This document shows positions 1 through 13,514 of a stretch of 64,000 bases of DNA, piece by piece. The notes under the pieces are model-generated. The model worked only from the letters and a program-made list of their open reading frames with translations, had not been told where the DNA came from and did no database searches. Source of the DNA: Helopsaltes ochotensis (taxonomy: Eukaryota > Chordata > Aves > Passeriformes > Locustellidae); NCBI GenBank assembly GCA_013400155.1, contig VXBM01000026.1, forward strand, positions 1,652,024 to 1,716,023. Direction: 5' to 3'. Position 1 is the stretch's first letter; each line of letters begins with the position of its first letter. A program made the position numbers and the translations under genes.

Positions 1-300
1 AAATAAGGAATTAGTATCTTCATTGAGAGAGAGCACCTGTCCCTGCAAGGCTGGCTCACCATGCACCAATCAACTGGCAAGCACATAGCTTAGAAAGAGA
101 CAAAGCACATCACAGGAGAATGTTTTGAGGAATCTGGGAAACATAAAATTTCTGTATGAGAGGGTCTTAGGGTCTTAGCACTTCCATAGCTTGGGATATT
201 TCAAATAGAGGCATAATGTACAACATTCATTAAGGAAAAAAAAAATTCCTTTATTTAACTATTCAAGTAACAACCTTTTTACTTCCCATGCTCTACTGGA

Positions 301-582
301 CTATTTGGGGGGGGGGTTGGTGTTCTTTTTGTTGTTTTTGTTTGGGTTGTTGTTTTTTTGTTTTGTTTTGTTTTGTTGTTGTTTGGGGTTTTTTTTGGTT
401 TTTGGTTGGTTTTTTTGTTTTTTTTGGTTGGTTTGGTTTGGTTTGGTTTGATTTTGGTTTTGAGGATTTTTGGGTTTTTGGGGGGGTTTGGGTTTTTTTG
501 TTTGTTTGTTTGGGGATTTTTGTGTTTGTTTGGGTTTTTTTGTCAGTTTTTGGTTGGTTGGTTGGTTTTGGTTTTTTGGTAG
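301..582. repeat. T/G-rich low-complexity tract
   Basis: About 280 bases made almost only of T and G on the plus strand, with runs of up to ten G and repeated TTTTG and TTGG units. The long open frames across it (both strands) are low-complexity artefacts: one strand reads F/G/V/W-rich, the other K/N/P/Q-rich. It is not a telomeric TTAGGG array. Similar tracts occur at 63288-63412, and as the A/C complement at 29915-30030 and 63771-63835. The origin is unclear; degenerate poly(A)/poly(T) expansion is one possibility. Confidence 0.9.
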
Positions 583-801
583 CAGAATATGAAAACGTGT
601 GTCAAAAATGACCATCATTATTTTCTTCTCATCCCATTTCACAGATGTCAGCTGTTAGTCACTGTTGCAGGTTGCAGGAAGCATATTGAACTATATCAAC
701 TTTTGTTCTGGCCTAAGCTTTGTGTGTTGCTATTTTCTTTTGTGCCTGAAAGAAAGAGGCTAAATCCCTGTTTCCGTTGCTGGTTTTTTTGCCATCTTTG
801 C

Positions 802-828
802 AAAAAAAAAAAAAAAAAAAAAAAAAAA
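802..828. repeat. poly(A) run, 27 bases
   Basis: An uninterrupted A homopolymer. No recognisable retroposed sequence lies directly upstream, so I do not call it the tail of a specific element. Confidence 0.9.
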
Positions 829-3800
829 GGAAAAACAAACCCAGTTGAGTTGGCTTCCTGACCTAAACAAACCCCCCTCTAAATGTTAGCTCTTGTTCTC
901 AGCTCCTATACAGAGCAGGAATAGAAGAGGCATTTGACCCTTTATAGAAAATATAAACAATAAAATAAAATTAATATCTGAAAGTGCTATGAAAGTGAAT
1001 AGTTCTTGGACATTGGAACTTGATTGTTTATACTGTTTAACTGCTGCAAAAATCCCTTTTATTGCTCTGTCTTGGACCAGCTTTCCGTGCAAATCCTGAG
1101 CATGGCTGGGAAATGATAAGGAAAAGAGAATTTAATAGTATAGACAGAGGCCACTCTATGCCCAACTGTCTTCAGCACCAGGAAATGATCCCAAATATGC
1201 TTAATTTACCACTCTAGTAACAGCCTAAGTCCTCGACTAGAAATAAATGCATTCACTGAATATTTTAATCTTACAGCAATCTTTACTTACTACCTCCAAT
1301 TTCCTTCATGCTACAAAAACTCCTATCTCAAACTCAGGCCCCTCATTTTCTAGAAGAGACAGAAAGCAATATCAACCAGCTTTCTGCCCTCACAGGTGCT
1401 GCTGATGCTGAGAATCTATTCTGTTGGACCTCTTATTCAGGAAGGTATATAAAGCAGCTAGGAATGTTACTGCTTGTGAGTAGAAAGGACTTTGGTGTGC
1501 TGATGAGAGCAGCCCAGAGGCAAAAGATTTGAGGCTGTTGGTTGATAAGAAGCTTAACATGAGCCAGAAATGTATGCTGGTGGTCCAAAAAGCCAGCTGT
1601 GTCCTGGACTGCATCCAAAGTGTGGCCAGCAGGTCAGGAGAGGTGATTTTTATCTTCTACTCTGCTCTCAATAACACACTAAAGTCCTCTATAATGTAGT
1701 TGTGTTGCTTTCCAGCCTAGGTCTGCACTTGTACAGAAGGGAATGGCAAATAACAAGCTGGTCTGACAAAAAGTTCCTTTCTTTACATTGTTCACTGGAG
1801 TGCATTCACATTCCAGTCCTGCTATAACATCCACTTGTGGGTTACAACTACTGTTGTCTTTTGATAACAAAAGCCAGTGATTTGTAGAAATGAATAATTT
1901 GTTTTGTTTTCCTTTAAAAATCCATTTTGTTGGCTGGTTATTATGGGAAACCAATGCTAGAAAAAGGATTGCAATCTTTTCAGTAAGCTTAATGAAAAAT
2001 ATTGTTCTGTAACTGGAGGAGATAATGGTGGAGCATATGTGATCTTTCTGTATAAAACAGACTAAAAATATTGACCTTTATGTTCTTCAAGAACATAATT
2101 TTTCAATCAAAATAATTTATTATACTAGTTCTGTATCAACAAATATTTTTTATGTTAAAATTTCATCTTTCTAAGTTTGAAGTTCTTCATTACAATATGT
2201 TGAAGCAAAGCAGACCGTATGTTCAAAGGTGAAACAGACAAATGGAAATCTGTGCTGTAACCTGTTAATGTTTCCAACAAAACAAGCATTCTGCGTTGTG
2301 CAAAGATGTGCTGACTTCCTCAGCAGTTTTGTGCATGATTTGAGGATATAAGAAGAAGGAAAATTAATCTTATGGTAGAAAAAGGAGCAAAATGAATCTT
2401 GAGCAGTCATACAGGAGATCAATACCAGATAAAGAAAAGGGACTATTTTGTGCTAAAAAAAACCCCAAAAATAAAAATAGATAAAACAAGTTTCTGTAAG
2501 CTGGAAGAAACCTGCTGGAGCTGTGTTCCATCAGGATACACACCAAAAACCATGTGGATAAAACTCGTCATTTGTTTTAAGACAGGTTGATGAAGTTCAT
2601 TAAGACTACAATCAGAGTTGAAAACACCAAAGCTTTATTATTAATAGATCTGTAATATTTCTTTTGGATTTATCTGTCTGTTCATATCATGTAATGACGG
2701 GCAGGAAAATATTACTCTTCCTATTATAATGTTACTTTTAATTGGCAAAAATTCAGGCAAAAATAGAAAGCTGTTATAAAATCTGTCTTATATATGGACT
2801 GCTCTTAATGTTCTCCTATCGACAGAAACATTCTTATTTACTTCTGTAAAGGCAAACTCAGATGAAAGGTGAATTTACAATAGCTGGAGGTTAAAGGCAA
2901 CCTTTTCAAACCAGAATGTCTAAATCCAGGCACCAAAGTACCTAACAGAAAGTTACGGCAGTGGCCAGCATTACTTCGTTGACATTTAAGTTTGAATATT
3001 TTCCTCTATGTGGCTTGTTCATACTGACACTACTGATCTGAAATATAACTGAAAAATCTTGATTTTTTGTCATTTCATAGGCTGTGTTGTGTCATTAGAG
3101 AGTGAAATTCTGAAAGTTTTTAGATACTTTCAGAAAGTGTAAAAGTCTACACTTTTGTCACACCATTGAGAGCACGGCTACTGACATGGAAGTAAACCAA
3201 AAAATTTCACTTAATTAATAATAGGGGACAATAACTAGGACTGCTGTTTCATTTTAATTATAGTAAGCTGCTTGCATCTAAAAGGAAGTTAGAACAAAAA
3301 TACAATCTTTGAGTTAGACTCACAGAAAGAATTGATCAGCAACTGACAATAAAAAGTGATCATCTTCTACTCAGTGGAAACTCCTCACCGAATGCCAATT
3401 ATAATTGATTGTCTATGCAGTGTATGCCACCACTCTTATAACAGAATGAGCTACTTCTTTTGCCTACAGCTAAGAATCCAACATTCTGACAATCCTCTAT
3501 ATACTTTATCAAAAGAAAATTTGTAAGGTTTTACATTTGACAAGTATTTTATATTCTCACTTACTCAGTAATATGTTTTCCTCAGTTTTATAATGAACAA
3601 CTTATCCAAAATAAATTTCATTATGAAAAGTGTTACTGCTTTATTGTGATACAGAAAGAAGGTCACTGCTATTGAAGTAGCTGGAAGAGAATTCAGTCTC
3701 AAAAACTAGAATTTAAAGGAAGATTTTGGTAATACATTTACAAACAATAAATATAATTTTCTTTGGTAGTACATTTACAAACATTTTTAGAGATAGTATC

Positions 3801-3966
3801 TCAATAAAATAAGTTACTCTAGTTTTCAGTAATGGGGAATAAGCTGTCAACATAATTATCATGTAGATTATGGGGATTATATCCTCAAACCTTCCTGTAT
3901 CATTGTTTTCATATTTCCTGCTTTGTCATATGACCAAACTTTGGCTTTGCACTCTAGAGAGCAATT
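829..3966. other. AT-rich stretch without recognised features
   Basis: No gene, exon or RNA gene recognised. Open frames are short (under about 95 codons), lack family motifs and overlap in several frames, as expected by chance. The only structure noted is a direct repeat at 3726-3783, listed separately. Confidence 0.6.
3726..3783. repeat. 21-bp direct repeat pair
   Basis: TTGGTAATACATTTACAAACA-like units at 3726-3746 and 3763-3783 differ at one position (A versus G at the seventh base) and are separated by 16 bases. This looks like a local segmental duplication in otherwise unique DNA. Confidence 0.85.
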
Positions 3967-4062
3967 TAGGTAATTGGACTCAGTGATCTTGAAAGTTTTT
4001 TCCAGTTTTTTCCAGGTTTTTCCAGATTTAAGTTTTTTCTTAGCAGTTCTATGGTTCCATGA
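3967..4062 (+). mobile_element. Probable degraded CR1 LINE 3' tail
   Basis: The text runs through a GGACT-CAGTGATCTTGAAAG-TTTTTTCCAG motif order and ends in TTCTATGGTTCCATGAA. This follows the usual avian CR1 3' end (ggact..tgatct..aaggt..ttttccaacc, then attctatg octamers). The TTTTTTCCAG part has been duplicated to three near copies (about 3994-4024). Upstream CR1 sequence is not recognisable, so the call rests on about 90 diverged bases. Confidence 0.5.
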
Positions 4063-4123
4063 ATTACTCTAAATGCCAGGAAATTACATTTTCACTATAC
4101 AATAGAAATTAGTGAAAAAATGT

Positions 4124-4154
4124 CATATATATATATATATAATATATATATATG
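4124..4154. repeat. (AT)n microsatellite
   Basis: About 30 bases of alternating A and T with a single phase break near 4140 (TATAATAT). Confidence 0.9.
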
Positions 4155-5801
4155 TACTTTTGAATCCTTACATTCTGAGGTTCTCTTGTAGTCTGCCTGG
4201 TAACCACATAAGAACTGACAGGAAAGCAGCTAGTATATCCCAATGTCAAAGAAAAACATGAATTTAATTAATCTGCAAGCCAGATTTTTACATTAATTGA
4301 AATCTGAGCATAGTGTAATTACTGTTTATCCATTTTTTTTCAGAAACTGATTTTGATGTCTTTGTAACAATTTAAAAATACAGTAGTGCTTTTCAGCTGG
4401 TATAAATTGGCATAGCTTTATTGATTTAAGTTGATTTGCACCTGATTTACATTTCCTCAAAACCCAGACCACTTCCACTGCACCTGCTGTCACTGATCAA
4501 TATGCATTCACTCTCCACAGAAGAGGAAAGCAAGAGACCACACAAACTCCATTTTCGTTATATTCACTGAATCACAGCGAGACAGAAAGACAGAGGGAGA
4601 GGATATAATTTTTTATTATTTAATTTGAAGAAAGAAACAAATTTAAAACTGTCAATACTCTAAAGAGTTAATGAACATATGCTGCTCATAGTCAGTTACC
4701 ATAAAGATCAGTTCATTTGTTTCCACTGAGTTTAACTGGACTATAAAGGAAAGTAATGAGAAAGTTTTGAAATCCCTCACCAGTAGTCATATTTTTTCCC
4801 ATCTGAAGCATTGTAAATCTGTTTAGTTTTTCTCCTAATACATGCTATGCTTTACAAAATAATAATGCACTCAGTAATTGGTTTCCGTTTGTTAAAAATG
4901 GATGTGTATAAAATCCCACATGAATTATGTGTTAAAGGAGAATTGCTTTTCAATTCAATCATCTCAGACATTAGCTGCTGTAAAATACCAGCCTGAGGTA
5001 GAAACTGAATACAAGTAATAAAGTCTTAGACCTACTGATTTCAGAGCCTCAACTTTAGCCCAAAATTGAACATCCATTTTCCATCTGAATTGAGATACTA
5101 TGGAAGTTCCAGGCTCAGAATTTTTTCATCATGTTAGAAATTGAAGAAATTAGCAACTCTTGTGTAAGTACGTTAGAGAAATGAACCTTCTTGTATCAGA
5201 ATTGATCACTCTTTGCAATATATGGGTTGTATTCTAAGAAGGAAACCTAAATCACTCATCTGTAAAGTGTGCCCACACACAAACACATGGAGACATACAC
5301 AGAATTTATGAGCGTAGACAAACATGCATGAATATACTACATGAAGTGCCCTCAACACCCGAATTTCCTAAATTTAGAACCACATTACCTGACTTGAATT
5401 GTTCATTCTACTTCTACAGACTAATTTTGACAAAATACACAATTTCTGCATTTTTTCCTTATTTACTAACATCTAGGTCCTTAAAATTAATTTTTATATG
5501 CGTTAAACATTCATTGAGTCTATATTAGGTAATAATATATTTACCTTATGTTCTCTTTTCTTATGATATACTAATAACAAAATAATTCAGTGTGATCTAT
5601 TACCTAGTTTTATTCTTCCGTGGCCCCATATCTAATAGTTTGAAATATAAAAAGTTCATTCTGAATTTTCCTGTGATTATTAATTTAAGTCATCATTAAA
5701 ATAATTATTTTACCCATTAGAATAAATAGTCTTTTATGTGCTGGTCCTTAGAAGTGTCTAAGTACAGATTTCTGTTGCAGTTTTAGAATTCTTTTGCTCA
5801 C
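4155..5801. other. AT-rich stretch without recognised features
   Basis: Nothing gene-like or repeat-like recognised. A short CA-rich patch (about 5270-5300) is too imperfect to call a microsatellite. Confidence 0.6.
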
Positions 5802-6075
5802 CTTTCATAGAATGATAGAATGGTTTAGGTTGGAAGGAACCTGAAAGGTCATCTAATTCCAACTCCCCACCATGGTCAGGAACACCTTCCAACTGCTCAG
5901 ACCTCCAGCTAGCCAAGCCTTGAATGCTTTCAGGGGTGGGGCATCCACAGTTTCTCTGAACAACCTATTGTCACAATAAAGAATTCCTTCCTGATACCTA
6001 ATCTAAATCTGCTTTTTTTCAGTTTTAAGCCATTACCCCTTGTCCAGTCACTCATTTGTCCCCAAACACGTGGCT
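5802..6075 (-). mobile_element. CR1 LINE fragment, 3' end
   Basis: Chicken-repeat-1 family non-LTR retrotransposon fragment. On the plus strand it opens with the reverse complement of the CR1 octamer tail (TCATAGAATGATAGAAT), followed by GGTTGGAAGGAACC, the CCACCATGGTCAGGAACACCTTCC block and the GGGGCATCCACAG block, so the element points to the minus strand. Translated on the minus strand it gives the TRGNGLKL and RFRLGIRKEFF signatures of the C-terminal CR1 ORF2 region. It is 5'-truncated, as is normal for LINE copies, and carries small indels. Confidence 0.93.
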
Positions 6076-6736
6076 CCAGGGGGAACCACACAGGTGCACA
6101 CACACTGTACACAGTGGCAGTTGTCACAGATGTACAGAAACAAAACTGACATAACTTGTGTCTGTAGCCAGCAGGGAGACCTGGATGTACTCTTCTGACT
6201 GGAAAACTGCTGCCTGTGCGCTAGGCTGCCTTTTTGTCAGGCTTTATTATGTTTCAACAATGCACAATCTTTTCATGTCATAAAAATATGAATAATTGAA
6301 ACAAATGTGATTATTCTTCTCTCCCTTTATTTCTTGCTCAGTGTATATAATGACTTATTAATGATTTTTTTTTTGTTATAAAAATACAATTTAGGCTGAA
6401 CTATTTCTTATTGAGACAATTGTTGTAGGCTGGTTCAGGGTGACCATTTCATGAAGGGGATGTATGATATTCAAGATTTTGAACATCTTGTTGAAAGATA
6501 GTGTGAAGTACGCTGAGCAATAACAGGATAGGACAAGAGGAAAACAAGTATCGCTAATTTATCAGCTATTTCTTCAATAGTAATTGATACAACCAAAAAT
6601 CTGATGATGGCACAAAAAGTGCCACACCACATTTCTCTGGCAGCATTAGAACAGAGCTCACCAAGCAGTGTTAATAGAAAAGGCTGGGCCTCTCATAAGT
6701 GTACCTCTGAGGTTAGCATTTGTCCAGCCTGCCTTT
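6076..6736. other. Unique sequence between CR1 and assembly gap
   Basis: No recognised gene or repeat. The distal end runs straight into a block of N. Confidence 0.55.
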
Positions 6737-6897
6737 NNNNNNNNNNNNNNNNNNNNNNNNNNNNNNNNNNNNNNNNNNNNNNNNNNNNNNNNNNNNNNNN
6801 NNNNNNNNNNNNNNNNNNNNNNNNNNNNNNNNNNNNNNNNNNNNNNNNNNNNNNNNNNNNNNNNNNNNNNNNNNNNNNNNNNNNNNNNNNNNNNNNN
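6737..6897. other. Assembly gap (161 N)
   Basis: A run of N. Open frames that cross it are meaningless. The bases on both sides are ordinary AT-rich DNA, so the cause of the gap is not evident. Confidence 0.99.
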
Positions 6898-9800
6898 CAA
6901 TAAATTGAAGAAAACATGGTTAACATTTGAGAGAAAATGACTGTGCTTCATGGCAGTATAATTCTGTAGCTAGGACACAGAAGCAGGTCTCCAGTTCTGC
7001 CTCTGACCTTCAGCTAAATCATATGCCTCTATTTTGTCTGTCACTGGATACCAATCTTCTCTTTGAAAAAGAAATTGGTTTTATGTAGCATGTTTGCACT
7101 GTGCTGACCACAGTCAAGATATGAGTTCAGCCCAGGCCCCTGAGCACTGCTGGAATAATAATAATAGGATCACATTTATAATTTCGGATATAGCTTCATC
7201 ATTTGAGAATTTTAGAGGTCCTTTTTGAAGACATAGAATAAAAGATTTATACAAAATAATACCTATAATGCTCTATTATAAATTGCAAACTTGATGCAGA
7301 AATTATTGTGCACAGTTGTGTGTCCTGTGATGTTAGTACAAGAGTTTGCAAATTTTTCTTCAGGCATTAAAATCAATGAATCAATGAATAGTAATGTGAT
7401 GGGCTTTATTTCTTATGTTTCAAATTAAATTCAAATTACTTTAGATTTTTTTTTAATATCATAAATGCAATCTTAATACGATATTGCTTGCAATATGGCC
7501 AAGCTAATGCCTGAGGAGAAATCTCTTTCTTTAAAACCTCATTTCCCTTAGAGAGCTCAATTTTTCATGTTTAACATTAAATTAACTTGAGCTTTTGTGC
7601 CATATTTTCTGTTCTTAAACCAATCAACATTAATCTGCATAACCAGTCCCCTGAATAAATGTAAGATCTGAGTTTTTATAGGGCATTCTTTGGTATATTG
7701 AGAATGCTTAAACAATTCCAGTTGGGAAGTGAAATGGTTAAATCAATGATTTGTAATTTCACCCAGATTTCTTTATCTGTATTAGGAGTCTTTGTAGAGC
7801 AATACAAATCTTCAGCTTCAATCTGCTATCCCTTGGAATTTATTAAGAACATTCTGGTGAATAATTATTTTCCCCTTTCTTATTTTTTAAACTTCTTATC
7901 TAAAAGAATCAGAGTTTTCACATAACTTCTATCCAGCATATAACTCCAACACTTTGTGTTTTTCTAGGTACATCTGCGTTTATATTGTCATTCATCATGG
8001 CAGAGATATGTGGAAATAGCTCCATATTTCATTTTGTTGTATCAGTGCAGTAGTAACGGGAACATCTTTGACTCAATTCTCGGGTTTAATGGAATTGTGG
8101 AAATCTTCTATCTCGAAGTTTCAAAACTCACTTCATGCTCACAATAACTCTCAGGCTTGATGATGCCAGCCAGTTTTTATTCCTTTATTCAGAATAAAAT
8201 ATAACTACATATTCATTTTAATGTTGTGCATATCACCTGTAGTCTGGTAATTTGGGCACTGGAGTTCTTTGTTATCTTTATATATTTGAGATGCTTCTGC
8301 GTTGAAGCACCAAGGGAAATCTGTATTTTTAAGGCAAGTAATTTACTTAGAAGTATGTGAATTGCATACTGGGATTTAATAGTAATGTAGAAAGTATCAG
8401 AGTAATAGGTTAAAATAGGAGTGCAAATGAAAAAACCGACTAGAAGAGAAATTATCCAGAGTTAAAAATAGAAAGTTTTTTATAGTGCGAGCCAAGATGA
8501 CAAAAAAAAAAAAAAAAAGCCACTAAATTTGCTACAATTAGAAAACTGGTAAATGCTCTTGCAAATGCCATGTGGAAATCCTTGGAGCATGCAGTAATTT
8601 TTAAATGCTGTTAAGCTGGTTTGGTCCTGCGCTTTGAAAGGATACCACCAACTTGAAATGGATGACTTATTTGATCTTTTTATGCTGTATCAATTTTTTT
8701 TTGAAAAAAAAGATGATTTTGCTTATCTATCCATCTTCAATCTGTACTGAGTCTCTTTATTGAAAAGATTTTATCCTTCTGTGAGGAGGACAGCAGACAC
8801 ATCTAGGGTAACATTTTAGGAATTTATCTCTGATTAACAGTGCAACCAGCAGGGAAGCTGATAAAACAGAAAAGTAGTGCAAATTTCTTAAACAGAAAGA
8901 AGATGCTGCAAAAATCTTGCTTCTGGGTCATCTGAAATACTTGACAAATTACAAGTGCTGTTGGTATCACCTGGCACACGATCATCCCATGTATATTTCA
9001 TCAGGCTTTAAATGGACATCTCTTAGTGTAGAGAGGTTCCTAAATTAGCTGAAACCTAATCAGAAATCCATCTGGTACAAGCTCACAATAAGTTGCTAGG
9101 TGTGATTCATAAAAATCACATTATGTGTTTCTGCAGGGCATTATTAGTACTTTTCTTACTTTTCCAAAATGAAACATGACTCATTTTTATGCCAAAGCAC
9201 TGGGCTGGCCCCATTATGCTAATAGTGATGCTGCTTAGATGACCCAGGAAAATGCATTCTTTTAGCAGCTCAGTATATTCTATCAATCACCTGGCTGCAC
9301 ACTGAGGATGAGAAACAGGGAAAAAAAACCCTCACAAACCCTAGACCCTTATACTGGAGACTAACAATGTCTCGCTTGCATCAGTTGGAACCAGACATGT
9401 CACAATTACTTGATCATCAAAAGCCTTGTCAAGGAACAAATTAATTAACACTTTACTAGGAAAAAAGAACCTTAAAATATAGGCATTTTCAGCATTCAGA
9501 TAAGAATGCTTTTGTGACTTTTTTTTTATGTGAATCCCTAGCTTCTTGCAAGCTTTTTGTGGCAACATCTTTCAAAATGAAAAGCTGAGATTTCAAAAAA
9601 TTTCCATTTTGAAGCAATTGGAGAAGTGACCAAGCTGTAAGACATTTGTAAAGAGAAGGCAGAAGCTGCTGAGAATTTTCACATGCGCTACCTCATGATT
9701 TCATAGGGTTAATTTTGTATTTGCAACATACCAGTTCACCCACCAAGGTTCATATTCTTGATTACTTTTCTATTATCTTAACCAGAGTATGTTAGAGGGG

Positions 9801-12800
9801 AATTTAGATTTGTTTCTTTTATACTGGGTCTGCAGAGTATCTTGAACACTTAGATAATTCATTTTGATGTGTAAATATTTTTTTCAGCCTATTCGGCTGC
9901 ATTACTGATTCTTTAAAGCTTCTCTGTTATTATTCGTTCAGAATTATATCAATGTTCTTTTTTTTATCACTATTATTTGTCACACAGTTTCTCAAAATTA
10001 AAATTGTAACCCAGTAGAGAAGTGCTCAGTTGTGCAGTCACTGTTGTCTTAGCAAGAAGAGAAAAATAATGTTTATTATTGGTTAAATTTTATAGACGTT
10101 TGATGTAAAAAACTTATTAGAGAACAGATTGTCAAGAAAACAGTTCTCAAACTAACTACCCTGAGTGGTCCTGTATGAATTTCTGAGGTAGGGGAGGGGC
10201 AGAGGGCTAAAAGTCTCACCTGTGCACTCACTCCTCCTCTAAGCATGGCAATGACTGCCTTTGAACCAAGTGGAGTAAATGAAGCCTTGGATAACATGCA
10301 GTGAAGAGCAACTTACTGTAGATGTTCTTCAGAGACAGCCTAGGGATGGAGGTGATTTTTAAGGGCTGGTTCTACACCACTGGGCCAGGTGTATGTCAGG
10401 AGACGCTGTAAGGCTGAGGGTCTGCCTCTGCTTCCATGATCTCTTAATTTTCTGAGAATGTGGATAAAGAGATATAAAACTGAGAGCTGTACATCCTGTA
10501 AGGATCCAATCACCTTACGTTAGATTTCAACAACCTCAGTTGGCAAGTTACGCCCCCTTTTTTTTTTTTTTCCCCACATGATCACCAGTGCAAAGGCTTT
10601 TGGTGGTGCCATGTACTTCCTGGGTTCTCATGGACGTGCATTTATTTATATCATGTAGGGTAGCATATCTTTTTTTTTTTTAAAGGTGTCCTGACTTCAC
10701 ACTGTGTTCACCCACCTACTGCACAGGTTACTGGATCCTCTCAGCTCCTCACATACCCATGAAGAATTAGGTTCCACTCGAGCTGTGTAGATGCACAAGC
10801 ATAATGAAAACCCAGACTGCTTCTTCCCAAGGCAGGAGAGAGTGAGGAGAGGACATTGTCACAGCTTACAAACAAACCAACCACTTCCAACACAATTCAG
10901 AGCTGCATACAAAAAGCCTAGGGACCTTTTTGTATTTGCATATCTGTGCAAAGCAATCACACAATATTTTTTGTGCAGCAAGTGTAACAGCTAAATTGTA
11001 GTGTGTTGAATTAGTATTTCCTCTCCACAACTAATAATAATTAATACTTTTTAACTGTTTGATTGGAGGCTATTTTAACTCAGTTGTTTCTCTTCTTGTG
11101 AAACTATGATTGTTGATGTCCCTCACGTTCCTTCTCCTGCCTTCAGAATGTCTTATTTCACATGAGCCAGTCATCAGGGAAGCAGGTCTACCAAGCATGT
11201 GTATTTTTTAATAGCAGTACTTCTGGCAAAAGTTAAATGTCGAGACGTGCTGCAGTTGTATAGCCAGTTGTGAGACATTCTCACAGCTTGCAAATACAAT
11301 AATAGCTAATTCAGCTTTAAAAGATTTGAATCAGACCATCAACTCAGGAAAATCAATGCATTTCTACCACAACTGAAGGAACTATGACTATTTACCCTCT
11401 CTTCAGCCCCTAGATCTCTGTAATAGATTTGACATTTACGTTTTAAGCATCATAAATCCACAAAAGTGTCCTTAACTCTGCTAGAATGTTTCAGTATCAT
11501 GTAGGGGTCAAAATGCTCATGCTCTAAATCAAGAAAACAATTAACCACTAGACTTTTTGAGGTCATCCATGAGCAGGAAAGTAATTAGGTCTAGATTCTC
11601 ACAGATAAAAAATTAGCTGCCAAGATGCACAGATGGAATTTTCGAATAATGCTTATTAAGGTGACATGCCTAACTTGTATTGATTCCTTTGAAAATCTGA
11701 CCTTTAGAGCTTAGTTTTAAGCTTTCCCATTATGGTTTAAGAGGGTGTGAAAACTTAAGTATGTGCTTGAATGAGCTTCTTTTAGGAAGACTCTTCCACA
11801 GACAAAACTGAAATGCAGAGCAAGACATGGCAAAGGCAGCCTGAATCAAGAGGGATTCTGTTGGTGTGTTTTGTGTGGCAGCCGACTGAACAATGCCCTT
11901 TTTCCAATTAAGATTAGTTCAGGGGGAGCAGGTTTCGAATGAGTTATTTCAGACACCTACACATGTAATTCCAAGAGAGAAATATCTACCCCTGGCTGTG
12001 GTTTGTGAAGCAAGATGGATTGCTAGTCCCTCAATAAAGCTCTGGTGTTCTCTTTAACTCAGTTCCCTTCTTCTTTGCTATGCTTATATTCTGCTCTTAT
12101 AACGTGTGACATCCTGCAGTGGAGGTGCTAAGTATTCATGGTGATATAAATGGAAAAGGAAGGTAGAAAGACAGAGTATCAATTCTCAGAAATTCAGGAT
12201 AAATTAACTTAGGTATGTTGGGAGAAGGAAATTCACAGTTTAATGGACTGTTATCTTGGATTTTGTGGCCTAGAATCAACTGACACTGCTGCATTGTTCT
12301 TTAAATTGACAGCATGGGGCAAAGAATGGCTTTTTGCTGATATAAAAGTTTTTGACTTTGAATATCCAGCATGCTTCTCTGAAATCTCTGTGGAGATCGG
12401 GGGATATATTTTTTTTTTTTCAGTGTATCTTTTGGTTCTCATCTTAGAGAGACCACCCAGAAATAATGGTGCAGGACTGTGCAAGCACAAAAGAAAAGAT
12501 TTTTTCATGGTAGAAATATAAATGAGACACTCTGTTTATCATGTACTACCTGTTATGCCAGCAACTAGATGTCCTGAAAATTTCTAGCCACTGTTTTCTG
12601 AGAAATGATTTAAAATGGAGGAATGCAACCATAGTTTTCAGTAAAGGAAAACAAACAAAAAATTAAAATAATTTGGCTGATGGAATTTTATGGTTTGTTT
12701 TTGTTTGTTTGTTTTGATTTGAGGTTTCTTTTGTTTTTTTTAGTATCTGAAGTTCCAGTTTTATCTTCAGTTCAAGGATTCATTGCATTCAGGTAAAGAC

Positions 12801-13490
12801 CGCATAATAATAAATTATATTTTTATAATAAACTGAAGGTAGATGAAGAATAAAAAGTATAAAAAGTACTTTGCAATTTATAAAAAAACCCCTCAGTTTT
12901 ATGAAATAAGTAAGTTTTCTCTAATTTGTGTCTCTGGAGGGATGTAAAGACTATATTTGTACATAGTGTCTACTGTATTTAACAAAGAAAAATCTCTTTA
13001 TCCCCTGATGTTGGCAGTTTACCTGGAATATCTGTAAATCCACACGCTATTAGCTTTCCACAAAGATGCATGAGAGAGTTAGCTTCTAAATCCTGCCAAA
13101 ATGGGGCTGATATTTGTTCAAGTTGATCCTTTAAACTACAAACAAGATGGGAACCATACAGTGCACAGTGTGGTTTTGTATTTGATTAGTTTTCCACATT
13201 TGTTGAGAGCACAGAACTTTGCTTTTTTTGCAAGCCTGTAAAGAAAGTGATTAAGACAATACAGATTTTGCAAATGCCATACTGAAGGTGCTAAAACATC
13301 TTGGAAGTATATTTGCATCTTATTATTCACATTTCAGCTTTGTCTGAAAAGACTGCAGAGGAATTTACTTTCAAAGGAAATATAAAAACAACAGAAATGC
13401 CATTATACCTATTTCTGCTTTGTAAAACATAGGTAGAATTATTTTGACCATGGCTAAGAAGTTTGGAATGTTATGGATTTTCTGTCCAAT

Positions 13491-13514
13491 AAAGTATACC
13501 TCATAGTATACTTT
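13491..13514. repeat. Perfect inverted repeat, 9-bp arms
   Basis: AAAGTATAC and GTATACTTT face each other across a six-base loop (CTCATA). The arms are perfect but AT-rich. No polymerase III signals or coding context were noted, so its role is unknown and chance is possible. Confidence 0.85.

Noticed and set aside
301..582. T/G tract as an internal telomeric array
   Set aside because: The vertebrate unit TTAGGG is absent; units are irregular TTTTG and TTGG.
6604..6951. Frames of 60-99 codons
   Set aside because: They exist only because N was translated as X across the assembly gap.
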